Shown: positions 17,128-26,167, counted from the stretch's first letter. The stretch is 64,000 bases of DNA from RGIG3102 sp045633415 (GCA_045633415.1 JAZQYH010000120.1:11882-75881), one strand, 5' to 3'. The notes: generated by a model from the sequence alone, not told the origin. Numbers and translations: made by a program.

Positions 17128-17153
17128 GAAAGGTGGTCTTTCGACCACCTTTT
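17128..17153 (-). terminator. terminator of rny
   Basis: Stem AAGGTGGTC / GACCACCTT with a short loop. On the minus strand it is followed by TTCTTTTTGTTTT. Confidence 0.88.
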
Positions 17154-17179
17154 AACTTACAATTTAATTTTATATTAAA

Positions 17180-18739
17180 TTATTTTGCGTAATCTACCGC
17201 ACGGCTTTCTCTGATTACGTTTACTTTAATCTGACCTGGGTAATCCAGTTCGTTTTCGATTTTAGCTACGATATCACGAGCCAGAATTACAATCTGGTCA
17301 TCGTTTACTGCCTCTGGTTTAACCATGATTCTTACTTCACGGCCAGCCTGAACAGCATAGCTGTTTTCAACGCCTGCAAAGCTGTTGGAAATTTCTTCCA
17401 GTTTTTCAAGACGTTTGATGTAGTTTTCCAGGTTTTCTCTTCTTGCACCTGGGCGTGCGGCGCTGATAGCGTCTGCTGCCATTACGATAAATGCCAGAGG
17501 AGTCTGTGGTTCAACATCGTTGTGGTGGGCCTGGATTGCATGTACCACAGCGTTTGATTCTTTGTACTTTTTAGCAACTTCCACGCCGATTGAAACGTGT
17601 GTGCCTTCATATTCGTGGTCAAGACCTTTACCGATATCGTGGAGAAGACCTGCACGTTTAGCCTGTGCAACGTCCATACCCAGTTCGCCTGCAATAAGGC
17701 CGGACAGATAGCTTACTTCCAGAGAATGTTTCAGTACATTCTGGCCGTAACTTGTGCGGTATTTCAGACGGCCGATAAGTTTAACCAGTTCTGGATGCAG
17801 GCCATGGATGCCAGCTTCCATAACAGCTCTTTCGCCTTCTTTTTTGATTGTCAGATCTACGTCTTTTCTTGCTTTTTCCACTGTTTCTTCGATTCTTGCA
17901 GGGTGGATACGGCCATCGGAAATAAGTTTTTCCAGTGTCTGTCTTGCCACTTCTCTGCGAACAGGGTCAAAGCTGGAGATTGTGATAGCTTCTGGTGTAT
18001 CGTCGATAATAAGGTCTACACCTGTAGCTGTTTCAAGTGCACGGATGTTTCTGCCTTCACGGCCGATGATTCTGCCTTTCATTTCATCGCTTGGCAGCGG
18101 TACCACGCTAACCACAGCGTCTGCAGAATGGTCTACTGCACAACGTGCAATTGTCTGTGTCAGCAAATTTCTTGCCAGTTCTTCACTGTCTTCTTTAAGC
18201 TGATCTTCGTAAGCTGTGATTTTAACAGCTTTTTCATGTGTCAACTGTTCATCCAGTTTCTGGAGAATCAAAGCTTTTGCAGCATCCTGTGAAAGACCAG
18301 AGATTGTTTCCAGTTTTTCAAGTTCACGCTGTTTCATCTGTTCGATTTCATCCAGACGTGCAGTTACCAGCAGTTCTTTCTGCTTGATATCTGCATCTTT
18401 CTTTTCAAGAGCATCAGTTTTCTTATCCAGATTTTCTTCTTTCTGGTTCAGTCTTCTTTCCTGGCGGCTGATTTCGCCACGACGTTCTTTCAGCTCTTTT
18501 TCGCCTTCAGCTTTCATTTTATAGATTTCATCTTTAGCTTCCAGCAGTGTTTCTTTTCTTTTCTGTTCAGCTGACTTAATAGCGTCATTGATAATTCTTA
18601 CTGCTTCTTCTTCCGCACTGCCGATTTTTTCTTCGGCAACTTTGCGTCTATGAGACACACCCATGTTGAATGTAACTACACCAACAATGGCTGATACAAT
18701 GAACACTACCAAGCCAACAGCCCATAATGGTAATGTCAT
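17180..18739 (-). CDS. rny: Ribonuclease Y
   Basis: 519 residues, the family's usual length. Domain order: one N-terminal membrane anchor (residues 3-25), a long charged coiled coil (30-200), a KH RNA-binding domain (GRIIGREGRNIRALE, about 225-240) and an HD catalytic domain with H367-D368 in LLHDIGKGLDHE. It is the main membrane-associated endonuclease starting mRNA turnover in Firmicutes lacking RNase E. The start has a GAAGGAG site, and a consensus promoter lies about 130 bases upstream. It is a single-gene transcript. Confidence 0.97.
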   Translation of the reverse strand: MTLPLWAVGLVVFIVSAIVGVVTFNMGVSHRRKVAEEKIGSAEEEAVRIINDAIKSAEQKRKETLLEAKDEIYKMKAEGEKELKERRGEISRQERRLNQKEENLDKKTDALEKKDADIKQKELLVTARLDEIEQMKQRELEKLETISGLSQDAAKALILQKLDEQLTHEKAVKITAYEDQLKEDSEELARNLLTQTIARCAVDHSADAVVSVVPLPSDEMKGRIIGREGRNIRALETATGVDLIIDDTPEAITISSFDPVRREVARQTLEKLISDGRIHPARIEETVEKARKDVDLTIKKEGERAVMEAGIHGLHPELVKLIGRLKYRTSYGQNVLKHSLEVSYLSGLIAGELGMDVAQAKRAGLLHDIGKGLDHEYEGTHVSIGVEVAKKYKESNAVVHAIQAHHNDVEPQTPLAFIVMAADAISAARPGARRENLENYIKRLEKLEEISNSFAGVENSYAVQAGREVRIMVKPEAVNDDQIVILARDIVAKIENELDYPGQIKVNVIRESRAVDYAK

Positions 18740-18867
18740 GCTGTGTTACTCCTTCAATAAATGAATTTGCATTTTCTGCATTTAATATAATTAAATTTTA
18801 TATATGTTATATGATAATGGTACTTATTATATATAATACAAATTTAAAAATTATTATTCCACTCTAT

Positions 18868-18896
18868 ATTTTAAATCCCAATTGATAAAATGTCAA
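18868..18896 (-). promoter_or_regulatory. promoter of rny
   Basis: Minus-strand -35 TTGACA (18896-18891), a 17-base spacer and -10 TAAAAT (18873-18868). The leader of about 120 bases to the rny ATG is AT-rich and shows no recognised motif. Confidence 0.75.
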
Positions 18897-18973
18897 GAAT
18901 ATATACTCAAAAAGTGGCTGATATATCGGCAAATTATATTGATAATTAAATAACAAATTGTGTAGTTTGTATA

Positions 18974-19002
18974 TTGACATATGTATTCGTAAGTGGTAAC
19001 AT
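18974..19002 (+). promoter_or_regulatory. promoter of the T-box-thrS transcript
   Basis: -35 TTGACA, a 17-base spacer and -10 TAACAT. The predicted start, near 19009, coincides with the 5' edge of the T-box leader. Confidence 0.65.
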
Positions 19003-19008
19003 ATACCC

Positions 19009-19240
19009 ATAGCGTTGATACGGACAAGTTTTAACAGGCAAGATTTTTCAGAGAGCCTTTGGTTGCTGCGAAAAGGCAAATCTTCTGCTAAAATACCACC
19101 GTTGAGCTGGCATGGTGAACCGTGCCCGGGATAAGACCGTTATATCTTGTAAGAGTGGCAGTATATCTGCAATTCGGGTGGAACCGTGGGGAAGTATTAT
19201 ACACCTCATCCCGTTTGGGATGGAGGTGCCTTTTTTATTT
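19009..19240 (+). ncRNA. T-box leader of thrS (tRNA-Thr sensor)
   Basis: The conserved T-box core GGGTGGAACCGTGG lies at 19176-19189. It is followed by a terminator, CACCTCATCCC / GGGATGGAGGTG, with a T-run (19203-19236). Upstream is a long stem I region with a distal loop rich in AG bulges. ACC triplets at 19095-19100, on its 3' side, fit a threonine specifier. Uncharged tRNA-Thr would pair with the specifier and with the TGGA bulge, favour the antiterminator and allow thrS transcription. The stem I boundaries were placed by eye. Confidence 0.88.
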
Positions 19241-19304
19241 TACGGCACTGATATTCCAAAATCTGTAAATAAACGTAACTTAAAGAAACAGAAAGGGAAA
19301 AATT

Positions 19305-21206
19305 ATGATTAAAGTTACACTGAAAGACGGCTCTGTTAGAGAGTTTGAAAACGCACTCAGCCTTGCTGAAATCGCAAAATCCATCAGCCCAAAACTTCTT
19401 GAAAAAGCAACAGTTGCAAAAGTTAACGGCGAAGTAAAAGACCTGCGTGATGTAGTTGACGCAGACTGTGAAGTTGAAATCCTGTCTTTTGAAGACAAAG
19501 ACGGCAAAAAAGCATTCTGGCATACAGCCAGCCACGTAATGGCACAGGCTATCCTGAAATTCATCCCAGATGCAAAACTCACAATCGGTCCTGCTATCGA
19601 CAACGGTTTCTACTATGACATCGACACAGACGTTGTTATCGGCGAAGAACTGATTGCAAAAATCGAAGAAGAAATGCTGGCTATCGCAAAAGCAGGCAGC
19701 GAACTGAAACGCTACAACCTGTCAAAAGAAGAAGCTCTGGCAAAATTCCCAGGCAACGAATACAAACAGGAACTTATCAACGAACTGCCAGAAGGCGAAG
19801 AAATCTCCTTCTACGAACAGGAAGGCTTTGTAGACCTGTGTGCAGGTCCACACCTTATGAACCTGAAACCAATCGGTGCAGTAAAAATTATGTCTGTTGC
19901 AGGTGCTTATTGGAGAGGCAACAGCGAAAACAAAATGCTGACACGTGTTTACGGTATTGCATTCCCTAAAAAGAAAGAACTTGATGAATACCTGAACAGA
20001 CTTGAAGAAGCTAAAAAACGTGACCATAGAAAACTTGGTAAAGAACTGCGCCTGTTTGAAATGGCTGATGAAGGCCCAGGCTTCCCATTCTTCCTGCCAA
20101 ACGGTATGATCGTTTACAATACACTGATGGATTACTGGAGAGAACTGCATAAACGCGAAGGTTACGTAGAAATCTCCACACCTATCATTCTGAACCGTGC
20201 CCTTTGGGAACAGTCCGGTCACTGGGATCACTACAAAGAAAACATGTACTTCACAAAGATTGATGAAGGCGACTATGCAGTTAAACCTATGAACTGCCCA
20301 GGCGGTATGCTGGTTTATAAAATGGAACCACATTCATACCGTGACCTGCCAATGCGTGTTGGTGAAATCGGTCTGGTACACAGACACGAACTTTCCGGCG
20401 CTCTCAACGGTCTGATGCGTGTAAGATGTTTCCATCAGGACGATGCTCATATCTTTATGACACAGGAACAGATCCGTGATGAAATCAAAGGCGTTGTAAG
20501 ACTGTTTGACGAAGTTTATGCTAAATTCGGTCTGTCCTACCATGCAGAACTGTCCACAAGACCTGAAAACTCAATGGGTTCAGACGAAGACTGGGAAATC
20601 GCAACAGAAGGTCTGCGCGGTGCTCTGGAAGAAATTGGCCTGCCTTACATCATCAATGAAGGTGATGGCGCATTCTACGGTCCAAAGATTGACTTCCATC
20701 TGAACGACGCTATCGGCAGAACATGGCAGTGTGGTACAATCCAGCTGGATATGCAGATGCCAGAAAGATTTGAACTTGAATACGTTGGCGCTGACGGCGA
20801 AAAACACCGCCCAGTTATGATTCACCGTGTTGCTTACGGCTCTATCGAAAGATTTATCGGTATCCTGATTGAACACTTTGCTGGCGCATTCCCAACATGG
20901 CTTGCTCCTGTACAAGCAGTTATCATTCCAGTTTCCGAAGCTCATAAAGACTACGCTTACGAAGTTCAGAAACAGCTTGACGCTGTTGGCGTACGCGTAA
21001 AAGTTGACGACAGAAACGAAAAAATGGGTTACCGTATCCGTGAAAACCAGCTGCAGAAAGTTCCTTACATGCTGGTTGTTGGTGATAAAGAAATCGCTGA
21101 CGGTGCAGTTGCAGTTCGTGCAAGAAAAGAAAACCTTGAAGGCCCAATGCCAGTTGCTGAATTCATTGATTACATCGTTAACGAAATCAAAGAACGCAGA
21201 CTGTAA
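19305..21206 (+). CDS. thrS: Threonyl-tRNA synthetase
   Basis: 633 residues. Order: an N-terminal TGS domain (1-60), the editing/second additional domain with HTASHVMAQAIL and the CAGPHL zinc-type motif, then the class II catalytic core. The core has motif 2 around RVGEIGLVHRHE and motif 3 HRVAYGSIERFIGILIEH, with the zinc cysteine in MNCPGGM. A C-terminal anticodon-binding HGTP domain follows. It charges tRNA-Thr and edits mischarged Ser-tRNA. Codon use is strongly biased, as for a highly expressed gene. Control is by the T-box leader in front of it. Confidence 0.98.
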   Translation: MIKVTLKDGSVREFENALSLAEIAKSISPKLLEKATVAKVNGEVKDLRDVVDADCEVEILSFEDKDGKKAFWHTASHVMAQAILKFIPDAKLTIGPAIDNGFYYDIDTDVVIGEELIAKIEEEMLAIAKAGSELKRYNLSKEEALAKFPGNEYKQELINELPEGEEISFYEQEGFVDLCAGPHLMNLKPIGAVKIMSVAGAYWRGNSENKMLTRVYGIAFPKKKELDEYLNRLEEAKKRDHRKLGKELRLFEMADEGPGFPFFLPNGMIVYNTLMDYWRELHKREGYVEISTPIILNRALWEQSGHWDHYKENMYFTKIDEGDYAVKPMNCPGGMLVYKMEPHSYRDLPMRVGEIGLVHRHELSGALNGLMRVRCFHQDDAHIFMTQEQIRDEIKGVVRLFDEVYAKFGLSYHAELSTRPENSMGSDEDWEIATEGLRGALEEIGLPYIINEGDGAFYGPKIDFHLNDAIGRTWQCGTIQLDMQMPERFELEYVGADGEKHRPVMIHRVAYGSIERFIGILIEHFAGAFPTWLAPVQAVIIPVSEAHKDYAYEVQKQLDAVGVRVKVDDRNEKMGYRIRENQLQKVPYMLVVGDKEIADGAVAVRARKENLEGPMPVAEFIDYIVNEIKERRL

Positions 21207-21239
21207 TATTTACACAGCGGTATAAACTATAGAATAATC

Positions 21240-21270
21240 AAAGCCCCGATGATACCATCGGGGCTTTGTT
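21240..21270 (+). terminator. terminator of thrS
   Basis: Perfect 11-bp stem AAGCCCCGATG / CATCGGGGCTT with an ATAC loop. Confidence 0.92.
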
Positions 21271-21360
21271 GTACTGTACAGCTTTCTGTGATAATATTAA
21301 AACAGACAGATAAATTTGAATCGATCGAAATGGTAAGAAAAATTTATGGAGTAATGGTAT

Positions 21361-21810
21361 ATGAAATTAGTGAAAGCGGAAAGGACGCAATTAGAAAGAA
21401 TTGTTACTATATCAAAGAGAGCGTTTGAAACAGATGTAGCAGTGGGAGGCGCGGTTGGAGACTATCCACCTGCGTATGATTCGGTTATCTGGCATGAACA
21501 AATGCTAAATGAAGGACATTTATTCCAAGCAATAGTGGATGATGTGCTCATTGGCGGAGCAATTCTTTTTCTTAGTGAAAATAAAGAATCCCTATATGTT
21601 GGAAGAATATTTGTAGATAGTTTACACCACAAAAAAGGTTATGGTATCGCCTTAATGGGATTGGTGGAAAAAACATATCCTAATGTGAAAGAAATAAACC
21701 TTGATACGCCGATTTGGAATGTCAGAACAAATTCGTTTTATAAGAAATTAGGGTATATTGAGCTGAAGCAAGAGGACGGTTTTTCCATCTATCAAAAGAA
21801 TTTGAAGTGA
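21361..21810 (+). CDS. GNAT-family N-acetyltransferase, possibly acquired
   Basis: 149 residues of the GNAT fold: the acceptor-side helix near the N-terminus, beta4 LYVGRIFVDSLHHKKGYGIALM with the Q/RxxGxG/A-type CoA loop replaced by HKKGYG, and the C-terminal NSFYKKLGYIE strand. Acceptor unknown. The gene uses TTA, GGA, ATA/ATT and AAA far more than its neighbours, which prefer CTG and GGC. This suggests recent transfer. It has a good GGAG site and stands alone between the thrS and pot terminators. Confidence 0.85.
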   Translation: MKLVKAERTQLERIVTISKRAFETDVAVGGAVGDYPPAYDSVIWHEQMLNEGHLFQAIVDDVLIGGAILFLSENKESLYVGRIFVDSLHHKKGYGIALMGLVEKTYPNVKEINLDTPIWNVRTNSFYKKLGYIELKQEDGFSIYQKNLK

Positions 21811-21881
21811 AATTTCTTATTCATAAAACTGTTAGTCCAATTCCAATTTGTCTGATAAATACATTTCCATATAAAAAAACA

Positions 21882-21910
21882 ACCCCCGTCCTTTTTTACA
21901 GGTCGGGGGT
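21882..21910 (-). terminator. terminator of potABCD
   Basis: Arms ACCCCCG / CGGGGGT around a loop containing an A/T-run. On the minus strand it is followed by GTTGTTTTTTTA. Confidence 0.8.
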
Positions 21911-21919
21911 ATTTATTAT

Positions 21920-23185
21920 TTAATATTCAATTCTCTTTTTCTGTGCACGGCTGCGTACTACGTTGATAGAAACTGTAGCTATTACAAGAATAAGGAATAC
22001 TGTAGGTGCAAACAGGTCGTTTGCTGTCTGGTTGAAGGAACGGATATCGCTCCATGCTGTATCCATAGCAATGCTGATTTCTTCGTCCAGTGTTGTGAAA
22101 ACCTCTGTGTTTGCCAGCGCATCGTCTGATGGGTAAGCAACTTCGTTTTCTTTCATTTCATCATCCAGCTGTTCGTAGGCACCTGTATGTGGTGTTGGAT
22201 AGTAGATATATTCTGTGTTTGCCAGCGCCACTTCAACTTCATTGAGGAAGTTGATATACATATGTGCCGCCAGTACATTCTGTGCACTGGTTGGGATTAC
22301 AGCGGCGTCTGTAAACATGTTTGTGCCTTCTTCAGGGAGAACAAAGCCAAGGTCTTCGTTTTCTTCCATCATTGTCAGGGCGTCACCTGCATAGTAAGGT
22401 GCGATAGCCGCTTCACCGCCACACATCTTGTCGAAAATTTCGTCGTTTACATAGGCCTGTACCACACCCTTCTGTGCAATCAGGTCTTCTTTTGCTATTT
22501 CTACATCATCCAGTGTTTTTGGGTTAAGGGACAGACCGTTTTTCAGCAGTGCAATAGCAAATGCGTCACGGCTGTTACCAAACATAAGGATGTCACCTGC
22601 ATATCTTTCGTCCCACAGGGCGTCCCAGCTGGTTGGCACTTCGTCAACCAGTGTGGAGTTGTAGATAAGACCTACTGTACCCCATGTGTATGGAACAGAA
22701 TATACATTGCCCGGGTCGTACTCAAGGTCCATGTATTTTTCATCAATATACAGTGTTGCGTTAGGGATAAGACTCCAGTCCAGTGGCTGAACCATCTCTT
22801 CCTTAATCATCTTTGCAATCATATAGTCTGAAGGAATTACTACGTCGTAGCTTGCACCGCCACTTTTCAGCTTTGTGTACATACCTTCATTGTTGTCAAA
22901 TGTCTGGTAGTTTACCTTGATGCCTGTCAGAGCCTCAAATTCCTTGTTTACGTGCATTGCACCGTCCTGGCCAAGAGACATATATTCACCCCAGTTGAAC
23001 ACGTTAAGGGTGATTCCCTGACCGTCCAGCACTTTCCAGTCGTAATTGTCTGCCAGCTTCTGTGCTTCGATTTTTTTGCTGTCTGGCGCAGGTGCTATAA
23101 GCAGTACATCACCTGTGGCAAAAGCAGGCACAGCCATTACTGCCATAAGGCAGAAAGCAAGAATAATGCTAAAAACTTTTTTCAT
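21920..23185 (-). CDS. potD: Spermidine/putrescine ABC transporter, substrate-binding protein with C-terminal membrane anchor
   Basis: 421 residues. A type I signal peptide (residues 1-24, cut after AFA) has no lipobox cysteine. The PotD core opens with ITLNVFNWGEYMS and has VPYTWGTVGLIYN, typical of polyamine-binding proteins. Unlike ordinary PotD (about 350 residues), a C-terminal segment adds one membrane helix, TVFLILVIATVSINVV, and a basic tail. This probably replaces the lipid anchor. The ATG was chosen over an adjacent upstream GTG for better spacing to GGGGG. It is the last gene of the potABCD operon. Confidence 0.88.
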   Translation of the reverse strand: MKKVFSIILAFCLMAVMAVPAFATGDVLLIAPAPDSKKIEAQKLADNYDWKVLDGQGITLNVFNWGEYMSLGQDGAMHVNKEFEALTGIKVNYQTFDNNEGMYTKLKSGGASYDVVIPSDYMIAKMIKEEMVQPLDWSLIPNATLYIDEKYMDLEYDPGNVYSVPYTWGTVGLIYNSTLVDEVPTSWDALWDERYAGDILMFGNSRDAFAIALLKNGLSLNPKTLDDVEIAKEDLIAQKGVVQAYVNDEIFDKMCGGEAAIAPYYAGDALTMMEENEDLGFVLPEEGTNMFTDAAVIPTSAQNVLAAHMYINFLNEVEVALANTEYIYYPTPHTGAYEQLDDEMKENEVAYPSDDALANTEVFTTLDEEISIAMDTAWSDIRSFNQTANDLFAPTVFLILVIATVSINVVRSRAQKKRIEY

Positions 23186-23189
23186 CACA

Positions 23190-23984
23190 TTACCCCCTTT
23201 TTACTTTCTTTTCGTCTTTCACGCTCTTGAAGTTAACCACCAGCAGAACTGCCAGAATAACAAGGAACATGATAGTTGAAAGCGCATACATTTCTGGGCT
23301 TACACGACGGCGTGCCATAGCGTAGATAGCTACAGGCAGTGTCTGTGCGTGACCGGAGTTGAAGTAAGAAATGATAAAGTCGTCAATAGAGAATGTAAGT
23401 GCCATCAGAAAGCCAGAGATAATGCCAGGCAGGATTTCAGGTACAACAACCTTGAAGAATGCCTGTGAAGGGTTACAGCCAAGGTCAAGGGCGGCTTCGT
23501 ACAGGCGGTAATCCATCTGTTTCAGCTTTGGCATAACAGAAAGAATTACATATGGCACGTTAAAGGTGATATGGGATATAAGCAGTGTACCCATACCGAA
23601 TTCAAAGTCAAACCAACCTTTGAACACATTGAACAGCAGAAGCAGTGAAATACCTGTGATAATATCAGGGTTTACAACAGGCATGTAGCTGATGTTGATA
23701 ACCAGTGATTTTTCCCAGTTTTTCATAGCGTCTATACCCACTGCGGCAATTGTGCCCAGAATTGTGGCGATTGTGGCGGCAACCACAGCCACAAACAGAG
23801 TGGTTATAAAGGCTTTGATAATAGCTTCGTTTTTAAACAGTTCCACATACCATTTCAGTGTAAAGCCTGTCCATACAGTACGGCTTTTTGACTGGTTGAA
23901 TGAAAAAGCAATCATAACGAAGATTGGCATATAAAGAAATGCCAGTATAAACAGCCAGTAGGCTTTTTTCAATAATTTCATCAT
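23190..23984 (-). CDS. potC: Spermidine/putrescine ABC transporter permease PotC
   Basis: 264 residues with six predicted membrane helices. The cytoplasmic EAA loop YEAALDLGCNPSQAFFKVVVPEILPGI, which docks on the ATPase, lies near residues 165-191. PotC pairs with PotB to form the transport channel. The start overlaps the potB stop by one base (TGATG) with a GGAGGG site at good spacing; a GTG one codon further upstream is an alternative. Confidence 0.92.
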   Translation of the reverse strand: MMKLLKKAYWLFILAFLYMPIFVMIAFSFNQSKSRTVWTGFTLKWYVELFKNEAIIKAFITTLFVAVVAATIATILGTIAAVGIDAMKNWEKSLVINISYMPVVNPDIITGISLLLLFNVFKGWFDFEFGMGTLLISHITFNVPYVILSVMPKLKQMDYRLYEAALDLGCNPSQAFFKVVVPEILPGIISGFLMALTFSIDDFIISYFNSGHAQTLPVAIYAMARRRVSPEMYALSTIMFLVILAVLLVVNFKSVKDEKKVKRG

Positions 23985-24793
23985 CACAGCAAGCCCTCCG
24001 AATCATCATCGGCAAAGCCGTTTGTAACAGACATGCACAGCAATACCAGTACCATCAGCACAAGGCTCATTGCAGAACCCAGATGTGGGTTGTAACTGTT
24101 GCCAAGGAACTGCATGTCAATAAGGTCACCTATCATAAATGCAGAGTCGCCACCCAGCATTTTGGAAATAACGAAAGTGGAACAGGCAGGCACGAATACC
24201 ATTGTGATACCTGTTGTAATGCCAGGGATAGACAGCGGAATAAGCACCTTTGTAAGCACGTTGTACAGATTGCCGCCAAGGTCCTGTGCCGCTTCGATAA
24301 GTGAATGGTCTATTTTTACCATTGTTGAATACAGTGGCAGAATCATAAATGGCAGGTAGTTGTATACCATACCCAGAATAACTGCACCGTTTGTATTAAT
24401 CATATTGAAAGGACCCATACCAAACATTGCAAAGAATTTATTGATAAGGCCGTTTCTTTCCAGAAGGCTCATCCATGCGTATGTACGCAGAAGGAAGTTC
24501 ATCCACATAGGCAGCATGATAATCATCATCATAACCTTCTGGCGACCAGCTTTCATTCTGGACATAAAGTAGCTGATAGGATATGCCATTATAAGGCACA
24601 CCACTGTGGCAACACCAGCCAGAATAATACTGCGCAGGAAAACAGGAGCGTAGGTTGACAAGGCGCTCATATTTTCAAATGTGAAATTTCCCCGTTTGTC
24701 TGTGAATGCAAAATACACTACAAGGCACAAAGGGGCAAAAATGAATATTGCCATCCATAAAAGATATGGCGCACTGATGTATTTTGTTTTCAT
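23984..24793 (-). CDS. potB: Spermidine/putrescine ABC transporter permease PotB
   Basis: 269 residues with six predicted membrane helices. The EAA loop EAAQDLGGNLYNVLTKVLIPLSIPG occurs about two-thirds along. Together with PotC it forms the membrane channel for polyamines. It starts 3 bases after the potA stop, with SD GAGGGA inside the end of potA. It ends in overlap with potC. Confidence 0.92.
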   Translation of the reverse strand: MKTKYISAPYLLWMAIFIFAPLCLVVYFAFTDKRGNFTFENMSALSTYAPVFLRSIILAGVATVVCLIMAYPISYFMSRMKAGRQKVMMMIIMLPMWMNFLLRTYAWMSLLERNGLINKFFAMFGMGPFNMINTNGAVILGMVYNYLPFMILPLYSTMVKIDHSLIEAAQDLGGNLYNVLTKVLIPLSIPGITTGITMVFVPACSTFVISKMLGGDSAFMIGDLIDMQFLGNSYNPHLGSAMSLVLMVLVLLCMSVTNGFADDDSEGLL

Positions 24794-24796
24794 AGG

Positions 24797-25843
24797 CTAG
24801 TCCCTCATTCTCTTCATAATGTGGATTTCTTCAGGACCGATGTTCATACCAACAAGTTCGCCCACATTCTGCTTCTGTGTAGAATGGATAATCCAGTCAA
24901 AGCCACCCTGTTCAACAGTGATTTCGTAGTGAACACCCTTGAACACAACGCTTTTTACAACGCCGGACAGCTGACCCTGAATTGCAGGCACAACTTCAAT
25001 ATCTTCAGGACGGATAACTACGTTTACCAGTTCGTTTGGCTTGAAGCCTTTGTCAACACAGGTAAACTGTGTACCGTTGATTTCCACAAGGAAGTCACGT
25101 ACCATAATGCCGTCCAGAATGTTACTTTCACCGATAAAGTCTGCAACGAAAGCATTTACAGGTTCGTTGTAGATATCCTGTGGAGAGCCAATCTGCTGAA
25201 TGATACCGCCTTTCATAACAACAACAGTATCAGACATGGTCAGGGCTTCTTCCTGGTCATGTGTAACATAAATAAATGTAATTTCCAGTGCCTGCTGAAT
25301 ACGTTTCAGCTCTATCTGCATTTCTTTACGCAGTTTAAGGTCAAGAGCACCCAGAGGTTCGTCCAGCAGAAGAACCTTTGGCTGATTAACAAGGGCACGG
25401 GCGATGGCAACACGCTGCTGCTGACCGCCAGACAGAGTGTTGATGTCTCTTCTTGCAAAGTTTTTCAGACCTACAATTTCCAGCATTTCCAGAACTCTTG
25501 TCTTGATTTCCTGGTCTGGAAGCTTTTTAAGGCGCAGGCCGAAAGCTATGTTTTCAAATACGTTCAGATGTGAGAACAGAGCGTATTTCTGGAAAACAGT
25601 GTTAACTTCCCTTTTGTATGGAGGCAAGTCTGCGATGTCTTTGCCATCAAAAAAAACACTGCCGGATTTTGGTGTCTGGAAACCGCCAATGATACGCAGA
25701 GTAGTAGTTTTACCACAGCCGGATGGGCCCAGCAGTGTAACAAACTCTTTGTCGTGAATATCAAGTGACAGACCATTCAGGATAGTTTCCCCGTCAAAAT
25801 CTACAACAATGTCTTTAAGGCTGATAATAATATTATTGTCCAT
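24797..25843 (-). CDS. potA: Spermidine/putrescine ABC transporter ATPase PotA
   Basis: 348 residues. The nucleotide-binding domain has Walker A GPSGCGKTT with K45, signature LSGGQQQRVAIARAL and Walker B VLLLDEPLGALD. The C-terminal third is a TOBE-type regulatory domain (VVIRPEDIEVVP). It powers polyamine import through PotBC. It is the first gene of the operon. Its SD, AAAGGGG, lies 8 bases before the ATG and is part of the 3' arm of a stem in the leader, so initiation may be controlled by RNA folding. Confidence 0.95.
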   Translation of the reverse strand: MDNNIIISLKDIVVDFDGETILNGLSLDIHDKEFVTLLGPSGCGKTTTLRIIGGFQTPKSGSVFFDGKDIADLPPYKREVNTVFQKYALFSHLNVFENIAFGLRLKKLPDQEIKTRVLEMLEIVGLKNFARRDINTLSGGQQQRVAIARALVNQPKVLLLDEPLGALDLKLRKEMQIELKRIQQALEITFIYVTHDQEEALTMSDTVVVMKGGIIQQIGSPQDIYNEPVNAFVADFIGESNILDGIMVRDFLVEINGTQFTCVDKGFKPNELVNVVIRPEDIEVVPAIQGQLSGVVKSVVFKGVHYEITVEQGGFDWIIHSTQKQNVGELVGMNIGPEEIHIMKRMRD

Positions 25844-25851
25844 ATTCAGAA

Positions 25852-25946
25852 CCCCTTTGCGGTAATATTCTACGTCTTTACGTAGCCAGCGCCAATTATA
25901 CTACCCCGCAAAAGGTTTGTTACACCGCCTCTTCCAAAGCGGTTAC
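25852..25946 (-). promoter_or_regulatory. structured 5' leader of potABCD that masks the potA SD
   Basis: On the minus strand, CCTTT-T-GCGG-GG-TA (25915-25902) can pair with TACCGCAAAGG (25864-25854), with small bulges. The second arm contains the potA SD. The enclosed region carries a perfect hairpin, CTACGT-AAAG-ACGTAG (25885-25870). A further stem, ACCGC/GCGGT (25943-25924), lies just upstream. No known riboswitch class was recognised. The remaining DNA up to 26128 is AT-rich, with no gene seen. Confidence 0.5.
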
Positions 25947-26128
25947 AGCAGTACATACAACGCCAGTATGATATTAGATTTCTGTTAATTTAATGCCTTT
26001 GTTTTAAAATAGCATAAGTCTAACAAGTCATTACATACTAAAATTAATTTTAAGTATTTTAAGTATATTTGTCAATAGATATTCATATAATTGTGAAAAT
26101 ATAGTATATTTTGTAAATTTAAACAAAA

Positions 26129-26153
26129 AACAGGGGTAAATACCCCTGTTTTT
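26129..26153. terminator. terminator of the phosphoribosyltransferase gene
   Basis: Perfect stem AACAGGGGTA / TACCCCTGTT with an AA loop, flanked by A- and T-runs. Confidence 0.88.
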
Positions 26154-26167
26154 ACGATTGACAAATA

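Noticed and set aside
19722..20333. Long open frame antisense to thrS, and many similar antisense frames elsewhere
   Set aside because: They mirror the codon bias of strong genes, lack ribosome sites and have Cys/Phe/His-rich compositions typical of shadows.
25852..25946. Known guanidine (ykkC) or other named riboswitch in the pot leader
   Set aside because: The conserved ACGR/GGR-type core motifs of ykkC RNAs were not found. Only generic stems are visible.
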